NCBI RefSeq assembly: GCF_002291145.1
Contig: NZ_NTGE01000197.1
Coordinates: forward strand, 124,001-188,000
Source of the DNA: Streptomyces sp. SA15
Lineage (GTDB): Bacteria > Actinomycetota > Actinomycetes > Streptomycetales > Streptomycetaceae
Reading direction: 5' to 3'
Length of the DNA: 64,000 nucleotides
Positions 24,247 to 32,535 of the stretch are shown here, piece by piece (position 1 is the stretch's first letter; the number at the start of each line of letters is the position of its first letter). Made by a program: the position numbers and the translations under genes. A model generated the notes under the pieces. It worked only from the letters and a program-made list of their open reading frames with translations, did no database searches and was not told where the DNA came from.

Positions 24247-25678
24247 TCGGGGCTCCGGCCCGACCGGTCTTGAGCGGACGGTGGTCGCTCGCGTAGCCGC
24301 CCTCGACGGTCTGTCGCACCTCCCCCGATTCCACCCCCTCCCGGAGCCGTTCACGCTCGGCGGCCATCAGCGCCTGGCACAGCCGTCGCGTGAGCATGAA
24401 CGCGACGACCGGGCCCAGGATCAGGGCCACGCGCAGCACCCAGGTCAGGGTGTTCACCGAGATCCGGAAGGTCTGCGCGACGACGTCGTTGCCGCCGGCC
24501 AGCAGCAGGACGCCGTAGAAGGTGATGCCGGCGACGCCGAGTCCGGTGCGGACGGGGCGTTCGCGGGGCCGGTCGCACAGGTGCTGTTCGCGCTGTCCCT
24601 CGCCGGTCAGGCGCTGTTCGACGAACGGGTAGAGGTACAGGACGAGGAACAGCAGCCCCGGCAGGACGACCGCCGGGAGCAGCACGTTCCACATCAGGGT
24701 GTGACCGGCGAGGTTCGTCTCCCACGGCGGTACGAGCCGCAGCGCTCCCTCCAGGAAGCCGACGTACCAGTCGGGCTGGGCGCCGGTCGATACAAGGTCG
24801 GGGCGGTAGGGGCCGTAGTTCCACACCGGATTGATCTGGGCGAGGCCGCCGAGCAGCGTGAGCACCCCGAAGACGATCAGGAACAGGCCGGTGGTCGTCG
24901 CCGTGAAGTGGGGGAAGAAGGGCTTTCCGACGGCGTTGCGCTGCGAGCGGCCCGGGCCGCGCCACTGGGTGTGTTTGAGGTGGAAGACCAGGATGAGATG
25001 CACGGTGACCAGACCGATGAGGGCGCCGGGCAGCAGCAGGACGTGCAGGGCGTACAGCCGGGTGATGATGTCCTCGCCGGGGAACTCGGCGCCGAAGGCG
25101 AACATGCTCACGTAGGTGCCGACGACGGGGATCGACAGCATGATGCCCTGTGCGATGCGCATGCCCGTGCCGGACAGCAGGTCGTCCGGCAGCGAGTAGC
25201 CCGCGAAGCCCTCGGCGAGAGCGAGCACGAACAGCGTGACCCCGATGACCCAGTTGAGCTCTCGGGGCCTGCGGAAGGCGCCGGTGAAGAAGATCCGCAG
25301 CAGGTGCACTCCGATCGCGGCGACGAAGACGAGGGCCGCCCAGTGGTGCACCTGCCGCATCAGCAGGCCGCCGCGCACGTCGAAGCTGATGCTCAGGGTG
25401 GAGTCGAAGGCGGCGGACATGCGTACGCCCTGCAGCGGCAGGTATCGGCCGTCGTAGATGACCTCGGTCATCTCGGGCTTGAAGAACAGGGTCAGCCATA
25501 CGCCGGTCAGGACGAGGACGACCAGGCTGTAGAGGGCGAGCTCGCCCAGGAGGAACGACCAGTGGTCGGGGAACGCCTTGCGCAGCAGTCGGCCGCCGCC
25601 GTCGAGGACGGGCAGGCGTCCGTCCGCCGCGTCGGCGAACCGTGTCCCCGGATGTGTCCTGGACCGCTCGCGCTCCAC
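24176..25678 (-). CDS. qcrB: Orphan cytochrome b subunit of a bc1-type complex (copy 1)
   Basis: The 500-residue protein is QcrB-like: 'FPDHWSFLLGELALYS', 'FDVRGGLLMRQVHHWAALVFV' and 'ALHVLLLPGALIGLVTVHLIL' supply the paired haem-binding His residues of helices B and D, and 'GAQPDWYVGFLEGALRL' marks the C-terminal half. The start is GTG 25678 with GGGAGG upstream. The neighbouring genes are an oxidase subunit I and IV, but there is no Rieske (qcrA) or diheme cytochrome c (qcrC) gene. It must borrow partners from the main complex or act apart. The last about 60 residues are polar and variable. Confidence 0.93.
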   Translation of the reverse strand: MERERSRTHPGTRFADAADGRLPVLDGGGRLLRKAFPDHWSFLLGELALYSLVVLVLTGVWLTLFFKPEMTEVIYDGRYLPLQGVRMSAAFDSTLSISFDVRGGLLMRQVHHWAALVFVAAIGVHLLRIFFTGAFRRPRELNWVIGVTLFVLALAEGFAGYSLPDDLLSGTGMRIAQGIMLSIPVVGTYVSMFAFGAEFPGEDIITRLYALHVLLLPGALIGLVTVHLILVFHLKHTQWRGPGRSQRNAVGKPFFPHFTATTTGLFLIVFGVLTLLGGLAQINPVWNYGPYRPDLVSTGAQPDWYVGFLEGALRLVPPWETNLAGHTLMWNVLLPAVVLPGLLFLVLYLYPFVEQRLTGEGQREQHLCDRPRERPVRTGLGVAGITFYGVLLLAGGNDVVAQTFRISVNTLTWVLRVALILGPVVAFMLTRRLCQALMAAERERLREGVESGEVRQTVEGGYASDHRPLKTGRAGAPIIPPGRRTGTQAPERRGPARRTR

Positions 25679-25777
25679 CCCCGACCGCCTCCCTGCTCAC
25701 CAGCACCGCCGTGCTGTCCCTCCCCCCACAGGGGCGGTACCGAGTACAGGGCGGCCGGAAAGCACCCGTTCGGGTGC

Positions 25778-26197
25778 TCAGGTGTTGGGCCGGGCCGCGC
25801 TGATGTCGCCGAGCGCCGACTCCGGGTCGCGTTCCATCGCCAGGTCACCGAGGGCGACGATGCCGACGGGGTGTCCGCTCTCGACGACCGGGATCCGGCG
25901 TACGGCGTGCTCGCGCATGAGCTCCACGACGTGGTCCAGGTCGTCCTCGGGGGTCACCGTCACCAGGTCGTCGCTGCACGCGCCTACGACGGTGGTCTGC
26001 TCGAGGTCGCCGCCCTCGGCGAGCGCGCGCACCACCAGGTCGCGGTCGGTGACCAGGCCGCGCAGTTCGTCGCCGTCCGTGACCAGGACGGCGCCCAGGT
26101 CCCGGTCGCGCATGATCCGGGCCACGGCCGTCACGGAGGTCTGCGGCTCCACGGTGACCGGTGCGCCGGTCATGATGTCGCTGACGTGCTGGGTCAT
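25778..26197 (-). CDS. Two-CBS-domain protein
   Basis: The 139-residue protein is a tandem CBS pair: 'VSDIMTGAPVTVEPQTSVTA', 'RDLGAVLVTDGDELRGLVTD' and 'DLVTVTPEDDLDHVVELMRE' followed by 'AVRRIPVVESGHPVGIVALG'. Such stand-alone proteins bind adenine nucleotides as energy sensors. The start is ATG 26197 with a GAGAGGAGAGA ribosome site. It lies 58 nt downstream of the SpoIIE-type regulator in the same direction and may be cotranscribed. Confidence 0.93.
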   Translation of the reverse strand: MTQHVSDIMTGAPVTVEPQTSVTAVARIMRDRDLGAVLVTDGDELRGLVTDRDLVVRALAEGGDLEQTTVVGACSDDLVTVTPEDDLDHVVELMREHAVRRIPVVESGHPVGIVALGDLAMERDPESALGDISAARPNT

Positions 26198-26255
26198 GAC
26201 GTATCTCTCCTCTCGGGATGTCGCGGCCTCGGGTACCCAGGTGCGTGGCCCGTCG

Positions 26256-28712
26256 TCACGCCTCCAGCGAGATCTCGCTCCACACCTGTTTGCCGCCGCT
26301 GACGGGCAGGGATCCCCACGCCGCCGACATGGCCTCGACGAGGAGGATGCCGCGGCCGCCGGTGGCCTCCCAGCCGATGCTGGTCGACTTGACGGGGGTG
26401 CGCGGGGAGGCGTCGGCGACGGCGACGTGCAGCCGGTGGCTGATGAGGGTGAGGTCGAGGCGGACCCGGCCATCGGTGTGCACGAGGGCGTTGGTGACGA
26501 GCTCGGAGACCACGAGGAGGGCGGCGTCCATGGCGTCGTCGGGGATGCCCCAGGTGCGCAGGGTGCGGCGGGTGAAGCGGCGGGCGTGTCGGACGGCCTC
26601 GGGGACGCGCCACACCGTCCAGCTCTCGCGCCGCGGGCGCACGGCCATGCCGTCGTAGCGCATGAGCAGCAGGGCGACGTCGTCGCTGCGGCGGGCGCTG
26701 CCGAGGAGGGAGTCGGCGACGAGCCCGAGGTGGGCGGGGTCGGAGACGGCCAGTTCGCGGGCGAAGCCGTCCATGCCGGTGTCGATGTCGGACTCCGCGG
26801 ACTCGACCAGGCCGTCCGTGGTCAGGGCGATCAGCGTCCCGGGCCGCAGCCGCAGCGGGCTCATCGGGAAGTCGGCCTGCGCCACGACGCCGAGCGGCGG
26901 GCCGCCGTCCGCCTCGGGGATCTCGGTGCTTCCGTCGGCGTGGCGCAGCACGGGCGGCAGGTGTCCGGCGCGCACGTACCAGGCGGAGCCCGCCTCCAGG
27001 TCGATGTCGACGTAGGCGCAGGTGGCGAAGAGGTCGGTCTCCATGTCCGTCAGGAGCCGGTTGGCGTGCGAGACGACCACGTCCGGCGGGTGGCCCTCGA
27101 CGGCGTAGGCGCGCAGTGCGGTGCGCATCTGGCCCATGAGGGTGGCGGCGCCCGCGCTGTGGCCCTGGACGTCGCCGATGACGAGCGCCACGTGGTGGTC
27201 GGGCAGCGGGATCACGTCGTACCAGTCGCCGCCGAGCTCCAGTCCGGCCGTGCTGGGCAGATAGCGGGCGACGGCGACCGCGCCGGGAAGTTTGGGCAGG
27301 CGGCGCGGCAGCAGCTGGCGCTGGAGCATGCCGACGAGTTCGTGCTCGGCGTCGAAGGCGTGGGCGCGCATCAGGGCCTGGCCGGCGAGGCCGGCGGAGG
27401 CGGTGAGCAGGGCGCGCTCGTCGGGGCCGAAGTCGTGCGGGGTGTCCCAGCCGATCAGGCAGGCGCCCGCCATACGGCCCCCGGCGGGCAGCGGCAGCAC
27501 GGCGAGGCCGCCGGGGCCGACGTCGGCGAGGGCGGGCTCGAGGGCGGTGCCGGCGGGCCAGATCTGGGCGCGGCCCTCGCGCAGTGCGGTGGCGAGGGTG
27601 GGCATGGCCCGCACGGGCGCGTCGGGCCATTCGGAGCGCCACTCCAGGCGCCACAGCTCGGGCCAGACGTCGGGTTCGGGCGGGTCGAGGACGGTGACGA
27701 CGAGCCGGTCGCCCTCCAGCTCGGCGAGCGCGATCCGGTCGGCCTGGAGCGGCCCCCGGAGCGCGGAGACGACGGCCTGACTGACGTCGCGGACGGTACC
27801 GGCGATGGCCAGGGCGGCCGCCAGGCGCTGGACGCGGGCCACATCGGTGACGTCGGAGCGCAGCTTGGAGGCGTCGCCGACGGTGCCCACGAGCCGCATC
27901 GGCCGGCCCTCGCCGCCCGGCAGGAGGCGGCCGCGCAGCCTGAGCCACTTGGGCGGGCCGGCGGGCTGCAGCACCCGGAACTCCAGCTCACGCTCGCCGA
28001 TGGACATGTGGTCGGCCTCCACCACGGACATCAGCGAGGGCAGGTCCTCCGGGACGGTCAGGCCCAGCAGGGTCTCGACCTTGCCGTCGAACTCGTCCCG
28101 GGTGAGCCCGAACAGCTCCAGGATCTCGTCGCCGACCTCGAGGCGACCGGTGTCCATGGCGAGGCTGAAGGCGCCCGCTGGGAGTTCCTCGCGCTCGCCG
28201 GCCTGGGCCGGGACGGGGCGGACGACGGCGTCGGCGACCAGTTCGAGGCACTCGCGGTCGTCGGTGTCGAAGCCGGCGTGGTCCTCGCGCGCGGCGAGGA
28301 GGCAGGCGCCACCCTCGTCTCCCTGTGCGGGAAGGGCTGCCAGGAAGAACTCCCGCGAGAGTGCCCGCCGGGACTCCGGGCGGGCGGCGAGCTCCTCGGG
28401 GCCGAGCCACACCGGCCGGCCGGTGCGCAGCGCGTCGGCCACCGGGGACCGGCCGGAGCGGGTATAGCTGTCGCGCAGCCCGTACAGCGTCCTCGGCACG
28501 CCGACGGACTCCACCAGGCACAGCTGGTCGCCGTGCTCGCCCGGTGTGTAGACGGCGGCGAACGTCGCCCCGCTGAAGACGAGCGCCTGTTCGAGGACGC
28601 GGCGGAGCCGTTCCGGTGAGTCCGGGTCGGCCGTGAGCGTTTTCAGGGCAACTTCGGCACGCAGCGTTCTCGTTCTGCGTCCCGCCGCGCCCTCACTGAC
28701 CACGTTGGCCAT
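26256..28712 (-). CDS. GAF/PAS-SpoIIE phosphatase with anti-sigma-type kinase domain
   Basis: The 818-residue protein has an N-terminal GAF domain (about 30-170), a PAS domain (about 180-290), a second GAF (about 300-455), a PP2C-type SpoIIE phosphatase (about 480-690: 'GGDWYDVIPLPD', 'IGDVQGHSAGAATLMG', 'LTTDGLVESAESDID', 'SDDVALLLMR') and a C-terminal HATPase_c domain ('VVSELVTNALVHT', 'GGRGILLVEAMS'). It combines the two opposing activities of partner-switching systems: dephosphorylating an anti-anti-sigma factor and binding or phosphorylating it. It is probably cytoplasmic and senses a small ligand or light/redox through PAS/GAF. The start is ATG 28712. Confidence 0.92.
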   Translation of the reverse strand: MANVVSEGAAGRRTRTLRAEVALKTLTADPDSPERLRRVLEQALVFSGATFAAVYTPGEHGDQLCLVESVGVPRTLYGLRDSYTRSGRSPVADALRTGRPVWLGPEELAARPESRRALSREFFLAALPAQGDEGGACLLAAREDHAGFDTDDRECLELVADAVVRPVPAQAGEREELPAGAFSLAMDTGRLEVGDEILELFGLTRDEFDGKVETLLGLTVPEDLPSLMSVVEADHMSIGERELEFRVLQPAGPPKWLRLRGRLLPGGEGRPMRLVGTVGDASKLRSDVTDVARVQRLAAALAIAGTVRDVSQAVVSALRGPLQADRIALAELEGDRLVVTVLDPPEPDVWPELWRLEWRSEWPDAPVRAMPTLATALREGRAQIWPAGTALEPALADVGPGGLAVLPLPAGGRMAGACLIGWDTPHDFGPDERALLTASAGLAGQALMRAHAFDAEHELVGMLQRQLLPRRLPKLPGAVAVARYLPSTAGLELGGDWYDVIPLPDHHVALVIGDVQGHSAGAATLMGQMRTALRAYAVEGHPPDVVVSHANRLLTDMETDLFATCAYVDIDLEAGSAWYVRAGHLPPVLRHADGSTEIPEADGGPPLGVVAQADFPMSPLRLRPGTLIALTTDGLVESAESDIDTGMDGFARELAVSDPAHLGLVADSLLGSARRSDDVALLLMRYDGMAVRPRRESWTVWRVPEAVRHARRFTRRTLRTWGIPDDAMDAALLVVSELVTNALVHTDGRVRLDLTLISHRLHVAVADASPRTPVKSTSIGWEATGGRGILLVEAMSAAWGSLPVSGGKQVWSEISLEA

Positions 28713-28972
28713 TACAGCGCGTATGGGGCACCCGCGCAGCCCCTGTGACCGTTCCGTGGAGCCGCGCGATCACCCGGCTCGCCGTGCGCGATGAGCCGCC
28801 AAGAGGGAGATCTGACCCCTGAGGGCCTGGCGAGAACAGACCGGTCCGGCCCTCCCGCCGGAGGGCCGGACCGGTCCACCACCGGCCGGAACCGCGGGGT
28901 AGGGCCGGGGTGGGTCTTCATCGTGTGGAACACCGTGTGGAACGGTTGAGGTGCCGAGCGGTTGAGGAGGGA

Positions 28973-30349
28973 TCAGTTGGTCTGCGTCAGGCCCGAGCCG
29001 TCCTCGACGCCGGTGCCCGTCTCCTCACCCGTGCCGGTCTCCTCGCCTACGCCCGCTTCCTCGCCGACGCCTGCTTCCTCGCCGACGCCCACCTCTTCAC
29101 CGACGCCTGCCTCTTCACCGGCACCGGCTTCCTCGCCACCGGCACCCGCACCGGCCTCTTCACCAGCACCGGCTTCCTCGCCGGCACCGGCCTCTTCGCC
29201 CGCACCGGCGTCGCCGCCGGCCGCGCCACCTGCGCCGAGCGTCGCGCCGACCGCCTCCAGGGCGGTGGTGACCGGCTGGAAGAAGGTCTCGCCGCCGACC
29301 GTGCAGTCGCCGCTGCCGCCCGAGGTCAGGCCGATGGCCAGGCCGTCCTGGGTGAACAGCGAGCCGCCGCTGTCGCCGGGTTCGGCGCAGACGTCGGTCT
29401 GGATGAGCCCGGTGACGGTGCCCTCGGGGTAGTTGACGGTGGCGTCGAGTCCGAGGACCTGGCCCTCGTTCAGCCCGGTGGTGCTCCCCATCCGCGCCAC
29501 CTGCTGACCGACCTCGGCCTCCGCGGCCTGGGAGATCTGGACGGTCTGCCCGCCGCCGACGTTGACGTCGCTCGGCGCCTCGGTGGCCGGGTCGTCGTAC
29601 TTCACGAGCGCGAAGTCGCCGTCGCCGGGGAAGGTCGACTGGTCGACCGTGGCGATCGGCTGGCCGCCCTCGGCGTCCGACCACTGGTCGCCGGCGAGCG
29701 TGCAGTGGCCCGCGGTCAGGAAGGCCGGCGAGCCGTCGCCCGCGGTGACGTTGAAGCCGAGCGAGCAGCGCGAGCCGCCGGCGAAGATGGCGTCACCGCC
29801 GGACGCGAACGTCTTGAAGGTGCCGGCCGACTTCGTGATGGTGGCCATGCCGGAACCGAGGCTCTGGACGGTCGATTCCAGTCTGTCCCACTTGGTGCCG
29901 GTGACCGTGCTGTCCGCGGTGACCCGGATCTTGTTCGTCCTGGGGTCGACCGCCCAGGACGTGCCCGCGATGGTCGCCTCGGACTTCAAAATCTGTGCGC
30001 CGGCCTCGAGTTCGGCCATGCTGTTGTCGACCTCGCGGACTTTCACGCCCGCCTGCTTCGCCTGGACGATCACGTTGTTGTCGCCGTTCACGACGTTGAC
30101 GACCAACTGCTGGCTGTCGGAGTCGTAGTAGGAACCGGCGAAGGCTTCACCGAGCAGCCCGGCGACTTGCGAGGCGAGGTCCGAGGCGTCCGCCGCCTTC
30201 AGGGTCTTCGGCGTTGCGGCGGCGGTGTCGTCCGACGCGCCGTCCTGGGACGCGTTGGCGTTCGGGAGCAGGATCGCGGCTGCTCCGAGCGCCACCACGC
30301 TGCCCGCCGCTATCGCGGCCTTGCGCTTCGGAATTCGCTTGTGACTCAA
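28973..30349 (-). CDS. Secreted S1 (streptogrisin-like) serine protease with acidic repeat tail
   Basis: From TTG 30349 (AGGAGG ribosome site, 9 nt spacing) this gives 458 residues: a signal peptide ('IPKRKAAIAAGSVVALGAAA' then cleavage near 'NANAS'), a prodomain to about residue 180, and a chymotrypsin-fold protease with His215 ('LTAGHC'), Asp245 ('GDGDFALVKY') and Ser327 ('EPGDSGGSLF'). Cys pairs match streptogrisin/alpha-lytic proteases. After the catalytic domain comes about 80 residues of hexapeptide-like repeats (G-A/V/T-G-E-E-A/T) ending at the C-terminus, which is unusual for the family. No cell-wall anchor or membrane helix follows the tail. It could bind cations or a basic surface. 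Confidence 0.92.
   Translation of the reverse strand: MSHKRIPKRKAAIAAGSVVALGAAAILLPNANASQDGASDDTAAATPKTLKAADASDLASQVAGLLGEAFAGSYYDSDSQQLVVNVVNGDNNVIVQAKQAGVKVREVDNSMAELEAGAQILKSEATIAGTSWAVDPRTNKIRVTADSTVTGTKWDRLESTVQSLGSGMATITKSAGTFKTFASGGDAIFAGGSRCSLGFNVTAGDGSPAFLTAGHCTLAGDQWSDAEGGQPIATVDQSTFPGDGDFALVKYDDPATEAPSDVNVGGGQTVQISQAAEAEVGQQVARMGSTTGLNEGQVLGLDATVNYPEGTVTGLIQTDVCAEPGDSGGSLFTQDGLAIGLTSGGSGDCTVGGETFFQPVTTALEAVGATLGAGGAAGGDAGAGEEAGAGEEAGAGEEAGAGAGGEEAGAGEEAGVGEEVGVGEEAGVGEEAGVGEETGTGEETGTGVEDGSGLTQTN
28990..29215 (-). repeat. Degenerate 18-bp tandem repeats encoding a GAGEEA-type tail
   Basis: The 3' part of the protease gene is a run of about twelve imperfect 18-bp units (with some insertions) encoding GAGEEA, GVGEEA and GTGEET. 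Units differ mostly in silent or A/V/T positions, which suggests slippage or unequal exchange followed by drift. Length variation between strains is expected. Confidence 0.85.
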
Positions 30350-30533
30350 ACTTCTCGACCTCCTGAGGGACCGGAGTCTGCTGCCTTGTGCGGCAGTTGT
30401 TGGGGCGCCTGGATGGCAGGAGGTACGCATGGGTCGCGCGGGGCGTTCAATTCCGTTTCCGCGCGCACCGTTCGAAACATCGAATCGGCCATCGCCCGCG
30501 CCCGCCGGGCCGGTTCGGGGAACAATCCCCCAT

Positions 30534-30947
30534 ATGACGATGACCACCGCCGAAGCCGACAAGATCCTCGCCGACAACTTCGCCCCTTGGGTCCTCGCGC
30601 TGGGCCTGACCGTCGAGGCGTTGGGCGACGACCGCGCGATGCTGCGACTGCCCTGGTCGGACCGCTTGTCCCGGGAGGGCGGCGGACTGTCGGGGCAGGC
30701 CCTGATGGCGGCCGCCGACACGGCGACCGTGATCGCGGTGTCGGCGGCCCGGGGCGCCTATGGACCGATGACGACGGTCCAGCAGTCCACGTCCTTCCAG
30801 CGTGCGGTGACCGGTTCGGATGTCCTGATCGAAGCGGTCGTCACCAAGCTGGGCCGTCGCATGGCGTTCGCCGACATCACGATGACCGATGAGGACTCGG
30901 GGCGGATCGCGGCACGGGCGAGCACCGTCTACGCACTTCTGGGCTGA
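30534..30947 (+). CDS. Hotdog-fold thioesterase (PaaI-like)
   Basis: The 137-residue protein has the hotdog pattern 'GGGLSGQALMAAADTATVIAV', the following strand 'MTTVQQSTSFQRAV' and the end strands 'RRMAFADITMTDEDSGRIAA'. Relatives hydrolyse acyl- or aryl-CoA thioesters. ATG 30534 is chosen as the start because the upstream part of the frame has no family similarity; ATG 30540 is also possible. It is divergent from the protease gene. Confidence 0.85.
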   Translation: MTMTTAEADKILADNFAPWVLALGLTVEALGDDRAMLRLPWSDRLSREGGGLSGQALMAAADTATVIAVSAARGAYGPMTTVQQSTSFQRAVTGSDVLIEAVVTKLGRRMAFADITMTDEDSGRIAARASTVYALLG

Positions 30948-31403
30948 CACGGTCGGCAACCGGCACGCGACGGTCTGTTGCGATCACGGGGTCGAATCCT
31001 GGCTTCAGGGAATCTGCACATCCACTGCCCAACGAAGTCACCGCGTGTGAAGGATCTGCACATGCCGGCGCCGCCGGTCACGTCATTGGCGCGGAGTGTC
31101 GGATTCGCCACCGCGACGACAAGGGGCCGCACGAACGCATGCCGCGCCGGGTGTGAAGATGTCGCCACCAAGGCGTGCACACACCTGCACGGATGGTTGC
31201 TCCTGAGGCGCAAGTGACCTGGTGAGACCGGTGGTTGATTAGAAGCGCGCACCCGCAGCGTGCTTTGATCCATCGCACCGCAGGGGCCGCTTTTGGCTCT
31301 TCCGGAAACGGGCGCCGCCCGGCACCTGTGGTCGCGGCCGTCCATCTGTCCCCAGAGGGGGCCGCTCCCCCTTGTGAATATCCATACGAAGGGAAGTTCC
31401 AAC
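30948..31403. promoter_or_regulatory. 456-nt region upstream of the secreted-peptide gene
   Basis: The region upstream of the peptide operon is lower in G+C than the surrounding genes and lacks a recognisable gene. It contains ATCTGCACAT twice (31012-31021 and 31054-31063), with the related string GTGTGAAGGAT/GTGTGAAGAT near 31046 and 31153. These direct repeats, 42 nt apart, could be regulator sites. The peptide gene has GGGAAG 6 nt before its ATG. I could not pick a confident -10/-35 pair. Confidence 0.4.
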
Positions 31404-31619
31404 ATGAACTCCACCCCCCAGGTTGAGACCGTCGAGATCTCCGACGCCGAGCTCGACAACGTCTCCGGCGGTCTGTCCGTGAACGCTCTGAGCACCGCCA
31501 CCGGCCTGGTGGACGGCATCGCCCCGGTTTCCGGTCTTGTGGACACCGTCGTCGGCACCGTCGAGGGCGCCACCGGCCTGAACACCGCCCCGGTCACCAG
31601 CCTGGTCGCCGGTCTCTGA
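31404..31619 (+). CDS. Double-glycine leader peptide precursor (bacteriocin-like)
   Basis: The 71-residue product starts at ATG 31404 (GGGAAG upstream). Residues 1-23 form a classic double-glycine leader: 'VEISDAELDNVSGG' has Ile at -12, Leu at -7, Val at -4 and Gly-Gly at -2/-1. Cleavage would free a 48-residue core rich in Gly, Val, Leu, Ala, Thr and Ser. The core has three acidic residues, no basic residue, no Cys and no aromatic residue. It contains an imperfect repeat, 'ATGLVDGIAPVSGLV' against 'ATGLNTAPVTSLV'. Without Cys, lanthionine formation is excluded, and no modifying enzyme is adjacent. The following three genes encode a matching protease-exporter set. Some databases call similar proteins type A2 lantipeptides, which the composition does not support. 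Possible roles are bacteriocin, signal or surface-active peptide. Confidence 0.85.
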   Translation: MNSTPQVETVEISDAELDNVSGGLSVNALSTATGLVDGIAPVSGLVDTVVGTVEGATGLNTAPVTSLVAGL

Positions 31620-31639
31620 TCGCACCTTTTGTGACCGTT

Positions 31640-31672
31640 GAGTCCCGGAGCCGTTTCCCGGCTCCGGGACTC
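31640..31672 (+). terminator. Hairpin between peptide gene and transporter genes
   Basis: GAGTCCCGGAGCC (31640-31652) pairs perfectly with 31660-31672 around a 7-nt loop, 21 nt after the peptide stop codon. A partial terminator or 3' stabiliser here would give high peptide mRNA relative to the exporter mRNA, as is common in bacteriocin operons. Confidence 0.8.
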
Positions 31673-31681
31673 TCGGATGCC

Positions 31682-31706
31682 GTAAAAGATCTCAGTAAAA
31701 GATCTC
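31682..31706 (+). repeat. 12-bp tandem direct repeat upstream of the exporter genes
   Basis: GTAAAAGATCTC occurs at 31682-31693 and again, exactly, at 31695-31706, with one base between. It is strikingly A/T-rich for this genome and lies between the hairpin and the GTG of the secretion protein. It may be a regulator-binding or RNA-based element acting on the downstream genes. Confidence 0.75.
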
Positions 31707-31728
31707 TCCCACAGGTGAGGGAAGTTCC

Positions 31729-32535
31729 GTGCAGTTCCGCCAACAGGCCCTCGCCAAGCTGCAGTCGCCCGAAGAGCTCGACCTTCCGGTGCGCTTCGCC
31801 CGCCCCCAGGGCTGGCTCGTGCTCTCCGTGACGGTGGTCGTCATGGCCGCCGCGTCCGTGTGGGCGGTGACCGGCTCGGTCGCCTCCACTGTCAGCGCGC
31901 CCGCCATCCTCACGCACGGGCAGGGCAGTTACATCTTGCAGAGCCCGGTCGCGGGGCAGGTCACCGGCGTCCTCGCCGAGGAGGGTAAGCGGCTGCCCGC
32001 CAACTCCCCCGTCCTGAAGGTCCGTACCGCCGAGGGCGACAGCGTGGTGCGCACCATCACCGCGGGCCGGATCACCGCGCTCGCCGCCACGATCGGGCAG
32101 ATCATCCAGACCGGGGCGAATGTCGCCGCCGTGGAGAAGGTGGCGCGCGCCAAGGACCCCCTTTACGCCACCGTGTACGTGCCCGCCGAGAACGCGGCCT
32201 CCATTCCCGCGAACGCCGCCGTGGACCTGACCGTGCAGTCGGTGCCCACGCAGGAGTACGGCGTGCTGCGCGGCCATGTGAAGTCGGTGGACCGCTCCGC
32301 CCAGTCCGCCCAGCAGATCTCCGGGTTCCTCGGGGACAACCAGCTCGGCGAGCAGTTCACCAAGGACGGCAGGCCGGTGGCCGTCCTGGTCGAGCTGGAC
32401 AAGTCCTCCGGCACGAAGAGCGGCTACAAGTGGTCGTCCGCGGACGGGCCGCCGTTCGCGCTCACCTCCATGACGATGGCCACGGGTTCGATCCGGCTGG
32501 CCGATCAGCATCCCGCGGATTGGCTGCTGCCGTGA
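31729..32535 (+). CDS. HlyD-like NHLP-system secretion protein
   Basis: The 268-residue protein has one N-terminal membrane helix ('GWLVLSVTVVVMAAASVWAV', about residues 27-46) and an external periplasmic-adaptor-like part: a lipoyl/barrel half-motif 'GSYILQSPVAGQVTGVLAEEG' (about 64-84), its second half 'RTITAGRITALAATIGQIIQ', and a beta-barrel 'GHVKSVDRSAQSAQ'. It resembles the NHLP bacteriocin system secretion protein (a short HlyD without a long coiled coil). It would couple the ABC exporter to peptide release across the wall. The start is GTG 31729; the stop overlaps the next gene (GTGA). Confidence 0.88.
   Translation: MQFRQQALAKLQSPEELDLPVRFARPQGWLVLSVTVVVMAAASVWAVTGSVASTVSAPAILTHGQGSYILQSPVAGQVTGVLAEEGKRLPANSPVLKVRTAEGDSVVRTITAGRITALAATIGQIIQTGANVAAVEKVARAKDPLYATVYVPAENAASIPANAAVDLTVQSVPTQEYGVLRGHVKSVDRSAQSAQQISGFLGDNQLGEQFTKDGRPVAVLVELDKSSGTKSGYKWSSADGPPFALTSMTMATGSIRLADQHPADWLLP

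Noticed and set aside
31404..31619. Lantibiotic (lanthipeptide) assignment for the small peptide
   Set aside because: The core has no Cys and no LanB/LanC/LanM gene is nearby, so lanthionine rings cannot form; only the leader resembles class II precursors.
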